DNA from: Providencia sp. PROV188 | GTDB lineage: Bacteria > Pseudomonadota > Gammaproteobacteria > Enterobacterales > Enterobacteriaceae | NCBI RefSeq assembly: GCF_027595165.1 | Contig: NZ_CP097291.1 | Coordinates: 248,001 to 312,000, forward strand | Length of the DNA: 64,000 nt | Direction of reading: 5' to 3' | Shown here: piece by piece, positions 10,662 to 20,182 of the stretch | How the letters are laid out: every line of letters starts with the position of its first letter | Position numbering within the stretch: position 1 is the first letter of the stretch | Notes under the pieces: model-generated | Database searches by the model: none | What the model was told of the DNA's origin: nothing | The model's input: only the letters and a program-made list of their open reading frames with translations | Position numbers and translations under genes: made by a program

Positions 10662-10701
10662 TAGAAAGATAGAAAGATAGAAAGATAGAAAGATAGAAAG
10701 A
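10662..10701 (+). repeat. Tandem 8-bp repeat (TAGAAAGA x5)
   Basis: Five perfect copies of TAGAAAGA lie between ERIC element 1 and the pstS promoter. Short perfect repeats like this change copy number by slipped-strand mispairing. It lies about 150 bases upstream of the Pho box and outside any gene, so an effect on expression is only a possibility. Confidence 0.9.
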
Positions 10702-10849
10702 GAAATAAATTTTTTCATTTATGACAATATGTCATATTCCAAACGCTAAGCTGTCACATTCGCTGTTCTTATTTAGTTTGTTGAAAAATAAGTAAATAAT
10801 CATTTTTGTACCATTCTGCTACACTTAATCATGTCGATAAAATCCGCAA

Positions 10850-10905
10850 ATGTCATAAAACTGTCATAAAGCTGACATATTGCCGTAACTCAATTGTCCT
10901 ATTTT
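10850..10905 (+). promoter_or_regulatory. pstS promoter with Pho box
   Basis: Direct repeats of the PhoB half-site occur as TGTCATA-AAAC-TGTCATA-AAGC-TGACATA at about 10851-10879. This fits the Pho box consensus, which replaces the -35 element. A -10 element TATTTT at 10900-10905 sits in the context TGTCCTATTTT, the same as in the E. coli pstS promoter. A further weaker half-site pair, CTGTCACATTCGCTGTTC, lies at 10751-10768. The operon should be induced by phosphate starvation through PhoB. Confidence 0.85.
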
Positions 10906-10968
10906 CCCTACCGTGACATACACCCAATAATTTAATACTTGATTATTTCTTACATCCCCGGAGGGATT

Positions 10969-12012
10969 ATGAAAATGATGCGTACCACACTAGCAAGCGT
11001 AATGGCAGCAACCTTATCTCTGACTGCAATGTCTTCTTTTGCTGCTACCAGCCTGACCGGAGCTGGCGCGACATTCCCTGCTCCTGTTTATGCGAAGTGG
11101 GCAGATACTTATCAGAAAGAAACAGGTAATAAAATTAACTATCAGGGGATCGGTTCTTCTGGTGGTGTAAAACAAATTAATGCAAAAACAGTTGATTTCG
11201 GTGCGTCTGATGCGCCATTGACTGATGAAAAACTCAAAGAAGACGGCTTATTCCAATTCCCAACCGTGATTGGTGGCGTGGTTTTAGCGGTAAACGTTAA
11301 AGGCATCGAATCTAATCAACTGGTTCTTGATGGTAAAACTCTGGGCGACATCTACTTAGGCAAAATTGCAAAATGGAATGACCCAGCCATCGCAAAACTG
11401 AATCCAAACGTAAAATTACCTGACCAAAACATCGCTGTAGTTCGCCGCTCTGATGGTTCTGGTACCACATTCGTCTTCACAAGCTACTTAGCAAAAGTTA
11501 GCTCAAACTGGAAAGATGAAGTGGGTGCAGGTTCAACGGTTAACTGGCCGAAAAACAGCGTAGGCGGTAAAGGTAACGACGGCGTTGCAGCCTTTGTTCA
11601 ACGTCTGCCAGGCTCTATCGGTTATGTAGAATATGCTTACGCAAAACAGAATAATCTTGCGTATACTAAGCTGGTTTCTGCAGATGGTCAGCCAGTTTCA
11701 CCAACAGGTGAAAGCTTCAGCGCAGCAGCGAAAAAAGTGGATTGGTCTAAATCATTTGCACAAGACCTGACTAACCGTGAAGGCGCTAACGCATGGCCAA
11801 TTACCTCAACCACATTCATCTTAGTTCACAAGCAACAAGCGGATGCGGAGAAAGGTAAAGCGGTTCTTGATTTCTTCAACTGGGCTTACGACAAAGGCGG
11901 TAAACAAGCAGAAGCATTAGATTACGCTGTGTTACCTCAAGAAGTTGTGACCGCAGTACGTGCAGCATGGAAAACAGAAGTAAAAGATAGCCAAGGTAAA
12001 GCACTGTTCTAA
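10969..12012 (+). CDS. pstS: Phosphate-binding periplasmic protein PstS
   Basis: PstS captures inorganic phosphate in the periplasm for the PstCAB importer. The 347-residue precursor has a signal peptide of about 25 residues ending SSFA. The phosphate-ligand loops are visible ([46 protein letters not shown]). I chose the ATG at 10969 because GGAGG precedes it by four bases. An in-frame ATG at 10939 would add a poor N-terminus. It is the first gene of pstSCAB-phoU. Confidence 0.97.
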   Translation: MKMMRTTLASVMAATLSLTAMSSFAATSLTGAGATFPAPVYAKWADTYQKETGNKINYQGIGSSGGVKQINAKTVDFGASDAPLTDEKLKEDGLFQFPTVIGGVVLAVNVKGIESNQLVLDGKTLGDIYLGKIAKWNDPAIAKLNPNVKLPDQNIAVVRRSDGSGTTFVFTSYLAKVSSNWKDEVGAGSTVNWPKNSVGGKGNDGVAAFVQRLPGSIGYVEYAYAKQNNLAYTKLVSADGQPVSPTGESFSAAAKKVDWSKSFAQDLTNREGANAWPITSTTFILVHKQQADAEKGKAVLDFFNWAYDKGGKQAEALDYAVLPQEVVTAVRAAWKTEVKDSQGKALF

Positions 12013-12035
12013 GTGCCCCTCGGGTTGGAAAAGGG

Positions 12036-12066
12036 TAAGCGGGGGCTGAGGAATAGCTCCCGCTTA
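12036..12066 (+). other. Intercistronic stem-loop between pstS and pstC
   Basis: TAAGCGGG pairs perfectly with CCCGCTTA around a 15-base loop, without a U tract after it. Such hairpins downstream of binding-protein genes often stabilize the upstream mRNA or partly end transcription, giving more PstS than permease. The function here is inferred from position. Confidence 0.6.
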
Positions 12067-12123
12067 TTCACCGTAGTAACGTAAGTCCTACTGAAAAGTA
12101 GGCATGGAATGAGAACAAAGCGC

Positions 12124-13080
12124 ATGGCCGAAAAAATAACGGCATTCAAAGCCCCTAGTAAATCGGGCGACGTGATTTTTAGTGCATTAGTCAAAATAGC
12201 AGCGCTAATCACTCTCCTCATGCTTGGTGGCATTATTATTTCCCTGATTTTCGCATCTTGGCCAAGTATGCAGAAATTCGGGTTTTCGTTTTTGTGGAAT
12301 AAAGAGTGGGATGCGCCAGCAGAGCAGTTTGGTGCATTAGTGCCTATCTACGGCACCATCGTCACATCATTAATCGCTCTGATTATCGCCGTACCCGTGA
12401 GTTTTGGTATCGCATTATTCTTAACAGAGCTAGCGCCTAACTGGTTAAAACGCCCATTAGGTATTGCGATTGAGCTTCTCGCTGCAATCCCAAGTATTGT
12501 TTATGGTATGTGGGGACTGTTTGTCTTCGCTCCGTTATTTGCAGAATACTTCCAAGAACCAGTTGGTAATGTCATGTCGAGCATTCCAATTGTTGGCGAA
12601 CTGTTCACTGGTCCTGCGTTTGGTATTGGTATTCTTGCGGCGGGTATTATCCTTGCCATTATGATCATTCCTTACATCGCCTCTGTAATGCGCGATGTAT
12701 TTGAACAAACTCCTGTGATGATGAAAGAGTCAGCCTATGGAATTGGCTGTACTACATGGGAAGTGATTTGGAATATCGTTCTGCCTTATACCCGTAATGG
12801 GGTGATTGGTGGTGTGATGCTGGGGCTAGGTCGTGCATTGGGAGAAACCATGGCGGTCACCTTCGTCATCGGTAACACTTACCAGCTCGATAGCCCTTCA
12901 CTGTTTATGCCGGGTAATAGTATTACCTCTGCGCTGGCGAACGAATTTGCTGAAGCGGAAAGTGGTTTACACACGGCGGCATTGATGGAACTTGGTTTAA
13001 TTCTGTTTGTGATTACCTTCATCGTTCTGGCGATTTCCAAGCTGATGGTAATGCGCCTTGCTAAGAATGAGGGACGCTAA
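12124..13080 (+). CDS. pstC: Phosphate ABC transporter permease PstC
   Basis: PstC is one of the two membrane subunits of the high-affinity phosphate importer. The 318-residue product has six predicted membrane segments. The cytoplasmic coupling (EAA-like) loop reads [31 protein letters not shown] chose the ATG at 12124 ([11 protein letters not shown]) because it matches the E. coli N-terminus. An in-frame ATG lies five codons upstream at 12109. The pstA start follows one base after its stop. Confidence 0.96.
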   Translation: MAEKITAFKAPSKSGDVIFSALVKIAALITLLMLGGIIISLIFASWPSMQKFGFSFLWNKEWDAPAEQFGALVPIYGTIVTSLIALIIAVPVSFGIALFLTELAPNWLKRPLGIAIELLAAIPSIVYGMWGLFVFAPLFAEYFQEPVGNVMSSIPIVGELFTGPAFGIGILAAGIILAIMIIPYIASVMRDVFEQTPVMMKESAYGIGCTTWEVIWNIVLPYTRNGVIGGVMLGLGRALGETMAVTFVIGNTYQLDSPSLFMPGNSITSALANEFAEAESGLHTAALMELGLILFVITFIVLAISKLMVMRLAKNEGR

Positions 13081-13081
13081 T

Positions 13082-13963
13082 ATGTCGATTTCTGAACCTG
13101 TTGTAGTGAATCAAAAAGAGCGTGCACGCCGCCAAGCATGGCGCCGTCAAGTCAACAGAATGGCATTATTAGTCTCCATGCTGACGATGGCATTTGGTCT
13201 GTTCTGGTTAGTGTGGATTTTATTCTCCACGGTAACCAAAGGGATTGATGGTATGTCCCTCAATCTGTTTACTGAAATGACACCGCCGCCAAATACAGAA
13301 GGTGGTGGTTTGGCGAACGCCATTGTGGGAAGTGGATTGCTTATCTTGTGGGCGACCGTTATCGGAACACCATTAGGGATTTTAGCGGGTATCTACTTAG
13401 CGGAATATGGTCGCAAATCGTGGTTAGCTTCGGTGACGCGTTTTATTAACGACATTCTGTTATCTGCGCCTTCAATTGTGGTTGGTCTGTTTGTTTACAC
13501 CATTGTGGTGGCTCAAATGCAGCATTTCTCGGGTTGGGCGGGGGTAATTGCACTTGCATTACTGCAAATCCCAATTGTTATTCGTACCACTGAGAACATG
13601 TTGAAGCTCGTGCCTGATAGCCTGCGTGAAGCGGCATATGCACTGGGCACACCAAAATGGAAAATGATTTTATCCATTACATTAAAAGCATCTGTATCTG
13701 GGATTATTACCGGTATTTTGCTGGCTATCGCGCGTATTGCGGGGGAAACCGCACCGCTGCTGTTTACGTCACTCTCGAACCAATTCTGGAGCACCGACAT
13801 GAATGAGCCAATTGCTAACTTACCAGTGACTATCTTCAAATTTGCAATGAGTCCGTTCTCTGAATGGCAGCAATTAGCATGGGCAGGGGTTCTCCTAATC
13901 ACCTTATGTGTCCTGTTAATCAATATCATTGCCCGTGTTGTGTTTGCACAGAAAAAACACTAA
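13082..13963 (+). CDS. pstA: Phosphate ABC transporter permease PstA
   Basis: PstA pairs with PstC to form the phosphate channel. The 293-residue product has six predicted membrane segments and the coupling loop [20 protein letters not shown]. The start at 13082 ([10 protein letters not shown]) follows the pstC stop by one base and has GAGGGACG upstream. The longer in-frame reading from 13058 overlaps pstC and lacks support. Confidence 0.96.
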   Translation: MSISEPVVVNQKERARRQAWRRQVNRMALLVSMLTMAFGLFWLVWILFSTVTKGIDGMSLNLFTEMTPPPNTEGGGLANAIVGSGLLILWATVIGTPLGILAGIYLAEYGRKSWLASVTRFINDILLSAPSIVVGLFVYTIVVAQMQHFSGWAGVIALALLQIPIVIRTTENMLKLVPDSLREAAYALGTPKWKMILSITLKASVSGIITGILLAIARIAGETAPLLFTSLSNQFWSTDMNEPIANLPVTIFKFAMSPFSEWQQLAWAGVLLITLCVLLINIIARVVFAQKKH

Positions 13964-14001
13964 TCCCAGACGAATAAAAGAATTGATAGAGAGAAGTAGC
14001 C

Positions 14002-14778
14002 ATGATTAATGCAAACGATATTGCAAACAGTAAAATTAAAGTTCGTGACCTTAACTTCTACTATGGAAAGTTTCACGCGCTGAAGAATATCTCTTTAGAC
14101 ATTGAAAAGAACAAAGTGACTGCGTTTATCGGCCCATCAGGTTGTGGTAAATCCACGCTGCTGCGTACCTTCAACAAAATGTACGAACTGTATGGTGAGC
14201 AACGCGCAGAAGGCGAAATTTTACTGGATGGTCAAAACATCCTGACTGATAAACAAGACATCGCGTTATTACGTGCAAAAGTCGGTATGGTATTCCAAAA
14301 ACCAACGCCATTCCCGATGTCTATCTATGACAATATCGCGTTCGGTGTGCGTTTGTTTGAAAAGCTGTCCCGCGTCGAAATGGACGAGCGTGTGCAGTGG
14401 GCGCTAACAAAAGCGGCACTGTGGAATGAAACCAAAGATAAACTTCACCAAAGCGGCTATAGCCTCTCTGGTGGTCAGCAACAGCGTCTGTGTATTGCGC
14501 GTGGTATCGCCATTCGCCCAGAAGTTCTGTTACTCGATGAGCCATGTTCTGCTCTGGACCCAATTTCAACGGGGCGTATTGAAGAGTTGATCAGCGAATT
14601 GAAATCAGAATATACCGTGGTGATCGTTACTCACAACATGCAACAAGCGGCGCGCTGCTCTGATTACACGGCATTTATGTACTTGGGTGAGTTGGTGGAA
14701 TTTAATAACACTGACAAGATGTTTACCACCCCAGAAATGAAACAAACTGAAGATTATATTACTGGCCGCTACGGTTGA
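14002..14778 (+). CDS. pstB: Phosphate ABC transporter ATPase PstB
   Basis: PstB hydrolyses ATP to power phosphate import through PstCA. The 258-residue product has Walker [10 protein letters not shown] near residue 44, the Q loop in [12 protein letters not shown], the signature LSGGQQQR near 155, Walker [14 protein letters not shown] and the switch His in [15 protein letters not shown]. It begins 38 bases after pstA with a clear Shine-Dalgarno (GAGAAG). Confidence 0.98.
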   Translation: MINANDIANSKIKVRDLNFYYGKFHALKNISLDIEKNKVTAFIGPSGCGKSTLLRTFNKMYELYGEQRAEGEILLDGQNILTDKQDIALLRAKVGMVFQKPTPFPMSIYDNIAFGVRLFEKLSRVEMDERVQWALTKAALWNETKDKLHQSGYSLSGGQQQRLCIARGIAIRPEVLLLDEPCSALDPISTGRIEELISELKSEYTVVIVTHNMQQAARCSDYTAFMYLGELVEFNNTDKMFTTPEMKQTEDYITGRYG

Positions 14779-14791
14779 TATGGAGCCGACG

Positions 14792-15523
14792 ATGGATACG
14801 CTGAACCACAACAAACATATATCAGGGCAGTTCAACGCTGAACTGGAACATATCCATACTGAGTTGATGACCATGGGAGGGCTAGTTGAAGAGCAGCTCA
14901 CCAAGGCTATCACTGCGATGCATAATCAGGATGAAGCCCTAGCGCGAGAAGTGATTGCCAATGACCATAAAGTCAACATGATGGAAGTGGCAATCGATGA
15001 AGAGTGCGTCAAAATCATCGCCAAGCGCCAGCCAACCGCGAGCGACTTGCGTTTGATTATGGCAATCTCAAAAACCATCGCTGAGCTGGAAAGAATCGGT
15101 GACGTCGCGGATAAAATCTGCCAAACCGCACTGGAAAAATTCTCTCAGCAGCACCAGCCATTGTTGGTGAGCTTGGAGTCATTAGGTCGCCATACCGTGC
15201 AAATGCTGCATGACGTGCTAGATGCTTTTGCGCGCATGGACTTGGAAGAAGCTATCCGTATTTATCGTGAAGATGAAAAGGTAGACCAAGAATACGAGGG
15301 GATTGTCCGTCAGTTAATGACGTATATGATGGAAGACCCGCGTACCATTCCAAGTGTTTTAACTGCGCTGTTCTGTGCTCGCTCCATTGAGCGTATCGGT
15401 GACCGTTGCCAGAACATTTGTGAATTTATTTTCTACTATGTTAAAGGGCAAGATTTCCGCCATGTAGGTGGAGACAGCCTTGAAAAAATGCTGACTAGCT
15501 CGAAAGACAGCAACAAAGAGTAA
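14792..15523 (+). CDS. phoU: Phosphate signalling protein PhoU
   Basis: PhoU links the state of the Pst transporter to the PhoR sensor and restrains the Pho response when phosphate is ample. The 243-residue all-helical product has two PhoU repeats, each with an (E/D)xxxD metal-site pattern ([11 protein letters not shown] near residue 105 and [13 protein letters not shown] near 210). I chose the ATG at 14792 ([14 protein letters not shown]) because GGAG precedes it and it matches E. coli PhoU. The reading from 14780 adds four residues. phoBR are not in this window. Confidence 0.96.
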   Translation: MDTLNHNKHISGQFNAELEHIHTELMTMGGLVEEQLTKAITAMHNQDEALAREVIANDHKVNMMEVAIDEECVKIIAKRQPTASDLRLIMAISKTIAELERIGDVADKICQTALEKFSQQHQPLLVSLESLGRHTVQMLHDVLDAFARMDLEEAIRIYREDEKVDQEYEGIVRQLMTYMMEDPRTIPSVLTALFCARSIERIGDRCQNICEFIFYYVKGQDFRHVGGDSLEKMLTSSKDSNKE

Positions 15524-15532
15524 CTGTTAAAC

Positions 15533-15557
15533 CACTGGGGTGCTGGCCACCTCAGTG
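15533..15557 (+). terminator. Stem-loop after phoU
   Basis: CACTGGGGTG and CACCTCAGTG form a 10-bp stem with one G-T pair, followed by the U-rich TTCATCTTCTTCATTTTC. This is a likely end of the pst-phoU transcript, together with the stronger hairpin downstream at 15612. Confidence 0.55.
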
Positions 15558-15611
15558 TTCATCTTCTTCATTTTCTTCTTGCTCGATAAGAGTCTTAATC
15601 TGCAACATTTT

Positions 15612-15646
15612 AGGGGTCGCTCCGATGAATTTTCGCCCCTTTTTTT
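15612..15646 (+). terminator. Rho-independent terminator downstream of phoU
   Basis: AGGGG pairs with CCCCT across a 19-base loop that can extend the stem by a further CG pair, followed directly by seven T residues. It separates the pst operon from the amino-acid transporter genes. Confidence 0.7.
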
Positions 15647-15764
15647 ATGTCTATCCATATTCCAAATTGATATAAATATATTATTTAATATTATTTCAGG
15701 TGCTAAGAAATAGTTGATAGCTTGTGATGGTCGATTTACACAAATTTACCGTTAGGGGTATTCA

Positions 15765-16604
15765 ATGAAAGCTCGTTTTCTTACTTCCGCACTTTTAGTT
15801 GCAGGTCTGGCGCTGACAGCGAATGTCGCTAGCGCAGATAAATTAGATGATATTAAACAAGCGGGAGTGATCCGCATTTCTGTTTTTGACAGTAATCCCC
15901 CATTCGGATTTATTGATCCTAAAACCAAGAAACTTGCTGGCTATGATATCGATATCGCCCAAGCGATTGCTGATGATCTTGGCGTGAAATTAGAGCTGCG
16001 TCCAACCAACCCAGCTAACCGCATTCCACTGTTAACATCCGGCAAAGTTGACCTGATTGGTGCCAACTTCACAATTACAGATGAACGTGCAAAACAGGTG
16101 GATTTCTCCATTCCTGACTTTGCAACAGGGCAAAAATTTATCGCGCGTAAAGGCGTACTGAAAACCCCTGAAGATATCGCTCCACTGCGTATTGGTGCAG
16201 ACAAAGGAACTGTTCAGGAAGTGACTCTGCGCGAACGTTTCCCGAATACCAAAGTTATCTCTTACGACGATACCCCGCAAGCTTTCGCAGCGCTACGTAA
16301 CGGTAACGTACAAGCGATCACCCAAGATGATGCGAAGCTGGTGGGCTTGCTTGGTAACTTGCCAGAAAAAGTGAAAGCAGACTTTGAAATTTCACCATTT
16401 AGCTTAACCAAAGAGTACCAAGCGCTAGGCGCGAGCAAAGGAGAAACGCGTTTAATTGAAAACGTGAATGCTACCTTGCTGAAACTGGAGAAAGAAGGCA
16501 AAGCGAACGAGATTTATAACCGTTGGTTTGGTCCAGACACCAAAGCGGCACAACCACGTGGTGAATTCAAATTTGCCCCATTGAGCGAGCAGCCTAAATC
16601 TTAA
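15765..16604 (+). CDS. Amino-acid ABC transporter, periplasmic substrate-binding protein
   Basis: This family 3 solute-binding protein (PF00497 type) has 279 residues and a signal peptide of about 24 residues ending ASA. The fold hallmarks are VIRISVFDSNPPFGFIDPKT, GYDIDIAQAIADDLGVKLEL and a ligand-site Arg/Asp region in GANFTITDERAKQVDFS. The family binds polar or charged amino acids such as glutamate, glutamine, arginine or cystine. The substrate cannot be set from sequence alone. Two permease genes follow on the same strand, but no ATPase gene does. Confidence 0.88.
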   Translation: MKARFLTSALLVAGLALTANVASADKLDDIKQAGVIRISVFDSNPPFGFIDPKTKKLAGYDIDIAQAIADDLGVKLELRPTNPANRIPLLTSGKVDLIGANFTITDERAKQVDFSIPDFATGQKFIARKGVLKTPEDIAPLRIGADKGTVQEVTLRERFPNTKVISYDDTPQAFAALRNGNVQAITQDDAKLVGLLGNLPEKVKADFEISPFSLTKEYQALGASKGETRLIENVNATLLKLEKEGKANEIYNRWFGPDTKAAQPRGEFKFAPLSEQPKS

Positions 16605-16634
16605 GTTAGTCATGCAGTTTAGTGAGAGTAAACG

Positions 16635-16654
16635 CCCCTGCCATGTTGCAGGGG
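16635..16654 (+). other. Intercistronic stem-loop between binding protein and permease
   Basis: CCCCTGC pairs perfectly with GCAGGGG around a six-base loop. No U tract follows. It probably protects the binding-protein message or dampens transcription into the permease genes, as at pstS-pstC. Confidence 0.6.
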
Positions 16655-16678
16655 TTGTCAGTTATAGCGAGGCGAAAT

Positions 16679-17431
16679 ATGTTCGACAAATTTTTCAGCG
16701 GTGACTTCTGGTCTGCGCATCTACTAGCACCACAATACCTTGAGTGGTTTGGCTATGGCTTTTTGCTTACAGTCTGGATCTCGATTTGTACGATCATCGC
16801 TGCCACGCTATTAGGTTTTATTGCCGCCTCGGCAAGAGACAGCCAAATCGCGCCGCTACGCTGGTTTGTGACCGTTTATATTTCGATTTTCCGTAATACG
16901 CCACTACTGGTGCAACTGTTTTTCTGGTATTTCGCCTCGGGAGAAATTCTCCCTGAATCAGCGATGGAATGGCTGAATACTCCCCATGAAATTGAAATTT
17001 TAGGGATAACATTGGGTTGGCCATCCTTTGAATTTTTAGCCGGATTTGTCGGCTTAACGCTATACACCGTACCTTTCATTGCGGAAGAAGTGCGCTCTGG
17101 TATCCGAGGAGTGCGTCAAGGACAGAAACAAGCAGCTCTCGCTTTAGGGCTGACATCATGGCAGTCCATGCGTTTAGTGATTTTACCGCAAGCCGTAAAA
17201 ATCGCGTTACCGCCGCTGTTAGGGCAATACATGAACGTCGTCAAAAACTCGTCATTAACGATGGCGATCGGGGTGGCTGAGCTTTCTTATGTATCACGCC
17301 AGGTAGATAGCCAATCATTACAAACATTTGCTGCATTTGGTTTAGCTACAGTACTGTACATTGCAATCATTGCCTTTATGGAAGGCTGGGGTCAGTGGCG
17401 ACAACAGCGTCAATTGGCCCAGGGGGTATAA
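16679..17431 (+). CDS. Amino-acid ABC transporter permease (first subunit)
   Basis: This 250-residue permease is of the His/Glu/Gln/Arg transporter class (HisM/GlnP/GltJ type). Several membrane helices are visible, and the coupling loop GVRQGQKQAALALGLTSWQSMRLVILPQA is diagnostic. I chose the ATG at 16679 (MFDKFFSGDF) because GAGGCG precedes it. The longer reading from 16622 runs through the intercistronic hairpin. It acts with the next gene as a heterodimeric channel for the binding protein at 15765. Confidence 0.88.
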   Translation: MFDKFFSGDFWSAHLLAPQYLEWFGYGFLLTVWISICTIIAATLLGFIAASARDSQIAPLRWFVTVYISIFRNTPLLVQLFFWYFASGEILPESAMEWLNTPHEIEILGITLGWPSFEFLAGFVGLTLYTVPFIAEEVRSGIRGVRQGQKQAALALGLTSWQSMRLVILPQAVKIALPPLLGQYMNVVKNSSLTMAIGVAELSYVSRQVDSQSLQTFAAFGLATVLYIAIIAFMEGWGQWRQQRQLAQGV

Positions 17432-17432
17432 G

Positions 17433-18185
17433 ATGGATTTTTCAGTCATTACGGATAACTGGCAATATCTGTTATTTGGGGCTTATCCTGATGGTCCCTT
17501 GGAAGGGGCAGCACTGACGCTGATTATGAGCGTATTGGCTGGCGCTGCGTCTATTGTCCTCGGCACATTGGGTGGTATTGCGCTGGCGATGCTACGTGGC
17601 TTCTGGATGAATTTATTTGCCGCCGTTTTAGGTTTTTTCCGCGCCATTCCCGTCATCATGTTGATTTTCTGGACTTACTTCCTACTGCCTATTGTCTTCG
17701 GAACGGAAATTCCGGGCGTGACGGCGGTGGTGTGCGCATTAGCGCTGATCACTTCAGCCTATTTAGCGCACGGCGTGAAAGCGGGAATTTTAGCTATCGG
17801 TCAAGGGCAATGGAACGCTGGGCTTTCTCTCGGGTTTAACCGCTGGCAAGTTCTGTGGAATGTGGTGTTACCTCAGGCATTACGAATGATGGTGCCTTCC
17901 TTTATTAACCAATGGGTTGCGTTAATTAAAGATACCTCTCTGGCGTATATTGTGGGGGTTGCAGAACTGTCATTCTTAGCAACACAGGTGAATAACCGTG
18001 AAATGATCTATCCGCTGGAAGTGTTTTTGTTTGTGGCATTTATCTACTTTGTGATGTGCCTGTCAGTAGAAATTATTGCCAATCAAGTGGCGAAAAAGCT
18101 CAGTGATAAAAGTGCAGCGCGCAGCCGTTCAGCAAAACGCGGTTGGCTGTTTTGGCGACGTCAAAAGCTGATTGCGCTTTCTTAA
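17433..18185 (+). CDS. Amino-acid ABC transporter permease (second subunit)
   Basis: This 250-residue membrane subunit of the HisM/GlnP/GltK class begins one base after the stop of the first permease, with AGGGGG as ribosome-binding site. The coupling loop reads AIGQGQWNAGLSLGFNRWQVLWNVVLPQA. The basic C-terminal tail (SAARSRSAKRGWLFWRRQ) is cytoplasmic. No cognate ATP-binding gene lies downstream, where the next gene is adeP. Confidence 0.88.
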   Translation: MDFSVITDNWQYLLFGAYPDGPLEGAALTLIMSVLAGAASIVLGTLGGIALAMLRGFWMNLFAAVLGFFRAIPVIMLIFWTYFLLPIVFGTEIPGVTAVVCALALITSAYLAHGVKAGILAIGQGQWNAGLSLGFNRWQVLWNVVLPQALRMMVPSFINQWVALIKDTSLAYIVGVAELSFLATQVNNREMIYPLEVFLFVAFIYFVMCLSVEIIANQVAKKLSDKSAARSRSAKRGWLFWRRQKLIALS

Positions 18186-18211
18186 TCGCACAAAGGCGGC
18201 TTAATCCCTCA

Positions 18212-18233
18212 ATGGCGGTATGACAACCGCCAT
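18212..18233 (+). terminator. Stem-loop after the amino-acid permease genes
   Basis: ATGGCGGT and ACCGCCAT form a perfect 8-bp stem with a six-base loop, followed by ATCTCCCTCG. The U tract is poor, so this may be a terminator or only an mRNA-end hairpin. Confidence 0.5.
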
Positions 18234-18293
18234 ATCTCCCTCGATATTCATTTACAGTATCAGTCAGTTAGGAAATACGACTTATTTAAAATG

Positions 18294-18309
18294 ACGCAAT
18301 CGTTTTCTT
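18294..18309 (+). promoter_or_regulatory. PurR box upstream of adeP
   Basis: ACGCAATCGTTTTCTT matches the PurR operator consensus ACGCAAACGTTTNCNT at nearly every position. It lies about 104 bases upstream of the adeP start. E. coli adeP belongs to the PurR regulon, so repression by purines is expected. Confidence 0.8.
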
Positions 18310-18412
18310 TTGCATCGTTTAGTTGTACCATGAGCCGAAAAAAACTTTTTTTCGTGCCCACCACGCATCCATTGGCAATCTAGGGCATGACATTTCGACA
18401 AGGCGCATTTTA

Positions 18413-19747
18413 ATGACTAATCAATCATCTGGCTCCTCGCAATCGCAGGGTCTGTTTCAGCGTGTGTTTAAATTACAAGAACACGGCACCACCGCAAGAA
18501 CAGAGGTCGTTGCAGGGTTCACCACCTTCCTGACGATGGTATATATCGTTTTCGTTAACCCACAAATTTTGTCCGTCGCTGGCATGGATATCAAAGCGGT
18601 ATTCGTGACCACCTGCTTAATCGCAGCCATCGGCAGTATTTTAATGGGCTTACTGGCTAACTTACCTATTGCTGTTGCACCCGCGATGGGGCTAAATGCC
18701 TTCTTTGCCTTTGTGGTCGTTGGGGCGATGGGCTATTCATGGCAAGTCGCTATGGGGGCGGTATTCTGGGGCGCAGTTGGCTTATTTATTCTAACGTTAT
18801 TCCGTATTCGTTACTGGATTATCGCTAATATTCCCCTGAGTTTACGTGTGGGGATCACCAGCGGTATCGGTCTGTTTATCGCCATGATGGGACTGAAAAA
18901 CTCCGGTATTATCGTCGCAAACCCAGATACCTTAGTGTCAATTGGTAACCTAACTCACCATAATGTGTGGTTAGGGGCATTAGGCTTTTTCATTATTGCC
19001 ATTTTAGCGGCGCGTAATATTCATGCGGCAGTATTGGTATCTATCGCCGTGACGACGCTGATTGGTTTAGCGCTGGGTGATGTGAAATATACGGGTATTT
19101 TCTCAATGCCACCAAGCATTACCAGTGTTGTTGGACAAGTGGACTTTGCAGGCTCACTGGATCTGGCACTTTCTGGGGTTATCTTTGCCTTTATGTTGGT
19201 AAACCTGTTTGACTCCTCGGGCACCATGATTGGGGTAACAGACAAAGCCGGTATTACCAACGAGCGCGGGACTTTCCCTCGCATGAAGCAAGCACTGTAT
19301 GTGGATAGCTTAAGTTCTGTGGCAGGTTCTGCAATGGGGACTTCATCCGTAACGGCGTACATCGAAAGCTCTTCAGGGGTATCGGTGGGCGGTCGTACAG
19401 GTTTAACCGCGATTGTCGTCGGTGTGTTATTCCTATTGACGATGTTTATCTCTCCGCTGGCAGGCATGGTTCCCGCTTATGCAACCGCAGGCGCGCTGAT
19501 CTATGTTGGCGTTCTGATGACTTCAAGCTTAACGCGCGTGAAATGGGATGACTTAACGGAATCCGTTCCAGCGTTTATTACTGCGGTCATGATGCCATTT
19601 AGCTTCTCGATTACAGAAGGTATTGCGCTAGGGTTTATTGCGTACTGTGCGATGAAGATTGGTACAGGGCGCTGGCGTGATCTGGGTCTGTGTGTGATCC
19701 TTGTCGCGGCGATGTTTCTACTAAAAATGATCCTCGTTGACGCCTAA
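18413..19747 (+). CDS. adeP: Adenine permease AdeP (NCS2 / AzgA-like)
   Basis: AdeP is a high-affinity proton symporter for adenine in the inner membrane. The 444-residue product has a multi-helix AzgA-like architecture. Motifs such as EHGTTARTEVVAGFTTFLTMVYI, APAMGLNAFFAFVVV, NLFDSSGTMIGVTDKAG and TAYIESSSGVSVGGRTG match E. coli AdeP (YieG) far better than the paralog GhxP. I chose the ATG at 18413 (MTNQSSGS), with AAGGCG upstream. A reading from 18323 adds 30 residues unlike the family. The stop is followed by an ERIC element. Confidence 0.93.
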   Translation: MTNQSSGSSQSQGLFQRVFKLQEHGTTARTEVVAGFTTFLTMVYIVFVNPQILSVAGMDIKAVFVTTCLIAAIGSILMGLLANLPIAVAPAMGLNAFFAFVVVGAMGYSWQVAMGAVFWGAVGLFILTLFRIRYWIIANIPLSLRVGITSGIGLFIAMMGLKNSGIIVANPDTLVSIGNLTHHNVWLGALGFFIIAILAARNIHAAVLVSIAVTTLIGLALGDVKYTGIFSMPPSITSVVGQVDFAGSLDLALSGVIFAFMLVNLFDSSGTMIGVTDKAGITNERGTFPRMKQALYVDSLSSVAGSAMGTSSVTAYIESSSGVSVGGRTGLTAIVVGVLFLLTMFISPLAGMVPAYATAGALIYVGVLMTSSLTRVKWDDLTESVPAFITAVMMPFSFSITEGIALGFIAYCAMKIGTGRWRDLGLCVILVAAMFLLKMILVDA

Positions 19748-19748
19748 T

Positions 19749-19874
19749 ATGCTCGTCATATTTTGCGCTGTAGCGGCGTTGGCTTCGGTTGCTAACCCTA
19801 GTCACATACTTATGTATGCTCCTAGGGATTAGCAACTCTTGCCGCCTTGCTACAGCACAAACTATTTAGAGCAT
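19749..19874 (+). repeat. ERIC element 2
   Basis: This 126-base imperfect palindrome (ends ATGCTC/GAGCAT) starts one base after the adeP stop. Its core CCCTAGTCACATACTT...TGTATGCTCCTAGGG is nearly the same as ERIC elements 1 and 3, in the same orientation. It would form a long hairpin at the 3' end of the adeP message. Confidence 0.85.
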
Positions 19875-19940
19875 TGCTCAAGGTGACTCTCTATTTTTTG
19901 CCCTCTGGCGATACAGCTATTGAGAGCATTGGAATGCTTA

Positions 19941-20055
19941 GGCAACTTGAATTATTTAGAATATTGCTCAGGATATCTTTCTATTTTCTGGCGTACAGCT
20001 AGTTAGGCTCTCCCTTTTTGTTGCTTGCATGCAACTCAAATTATTTAAGGTATAA
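19941..20055 (+). repeat. Two short degenerate repeats upstream of yihI
   Basis: GGCAACTTGAATTATTTAGA (19941-19960) and ATGCAACTCAAATTATTTAA (about 20029-20048) share the pattern CAACTyrAATTATTTA with each other and with the right end of the ERIC copies (ACAAACTATTTAGAGCATTG). They look like remnants of dispersed repeats. The rest of the 19875-20182 gap shows no gene that I can support. Confidence 0.4.
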
Positions 20056-20182
20056 TCATTAAAGTACTGTTGCGAATGCAAAGTGAGATAAAATTCACCT
20101 AAATTGCAAAGTAGTGCTTTCGCTGCTTAAGGGATCCTGCTAGATTCCGCCGCAGAAACTGATTTTATCAAGGTAGCAAACC

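Noticed and set aside
14321..14569. Minus-strand ORF inside pstB, and similar long antisense ORFs in glnA, tex, recG and the ushers
   Set aside because: These mirror strong coding sequence on the other strand, have no family match and lack ribosome-binding sites.
20080..20100. CRP-like site GTGAG...TTCAC before yihI
   Set aside because: The half-sites are separated by eight bases and not the required six.
19875..20182. A CsrC-like small RNA upstream of yihI
   Set aside because: In E. coli csrC lies before yihI, but this region has only a few GGA motifs and no set of hairpins presenting them, and the neighbour is adeP and not engB.
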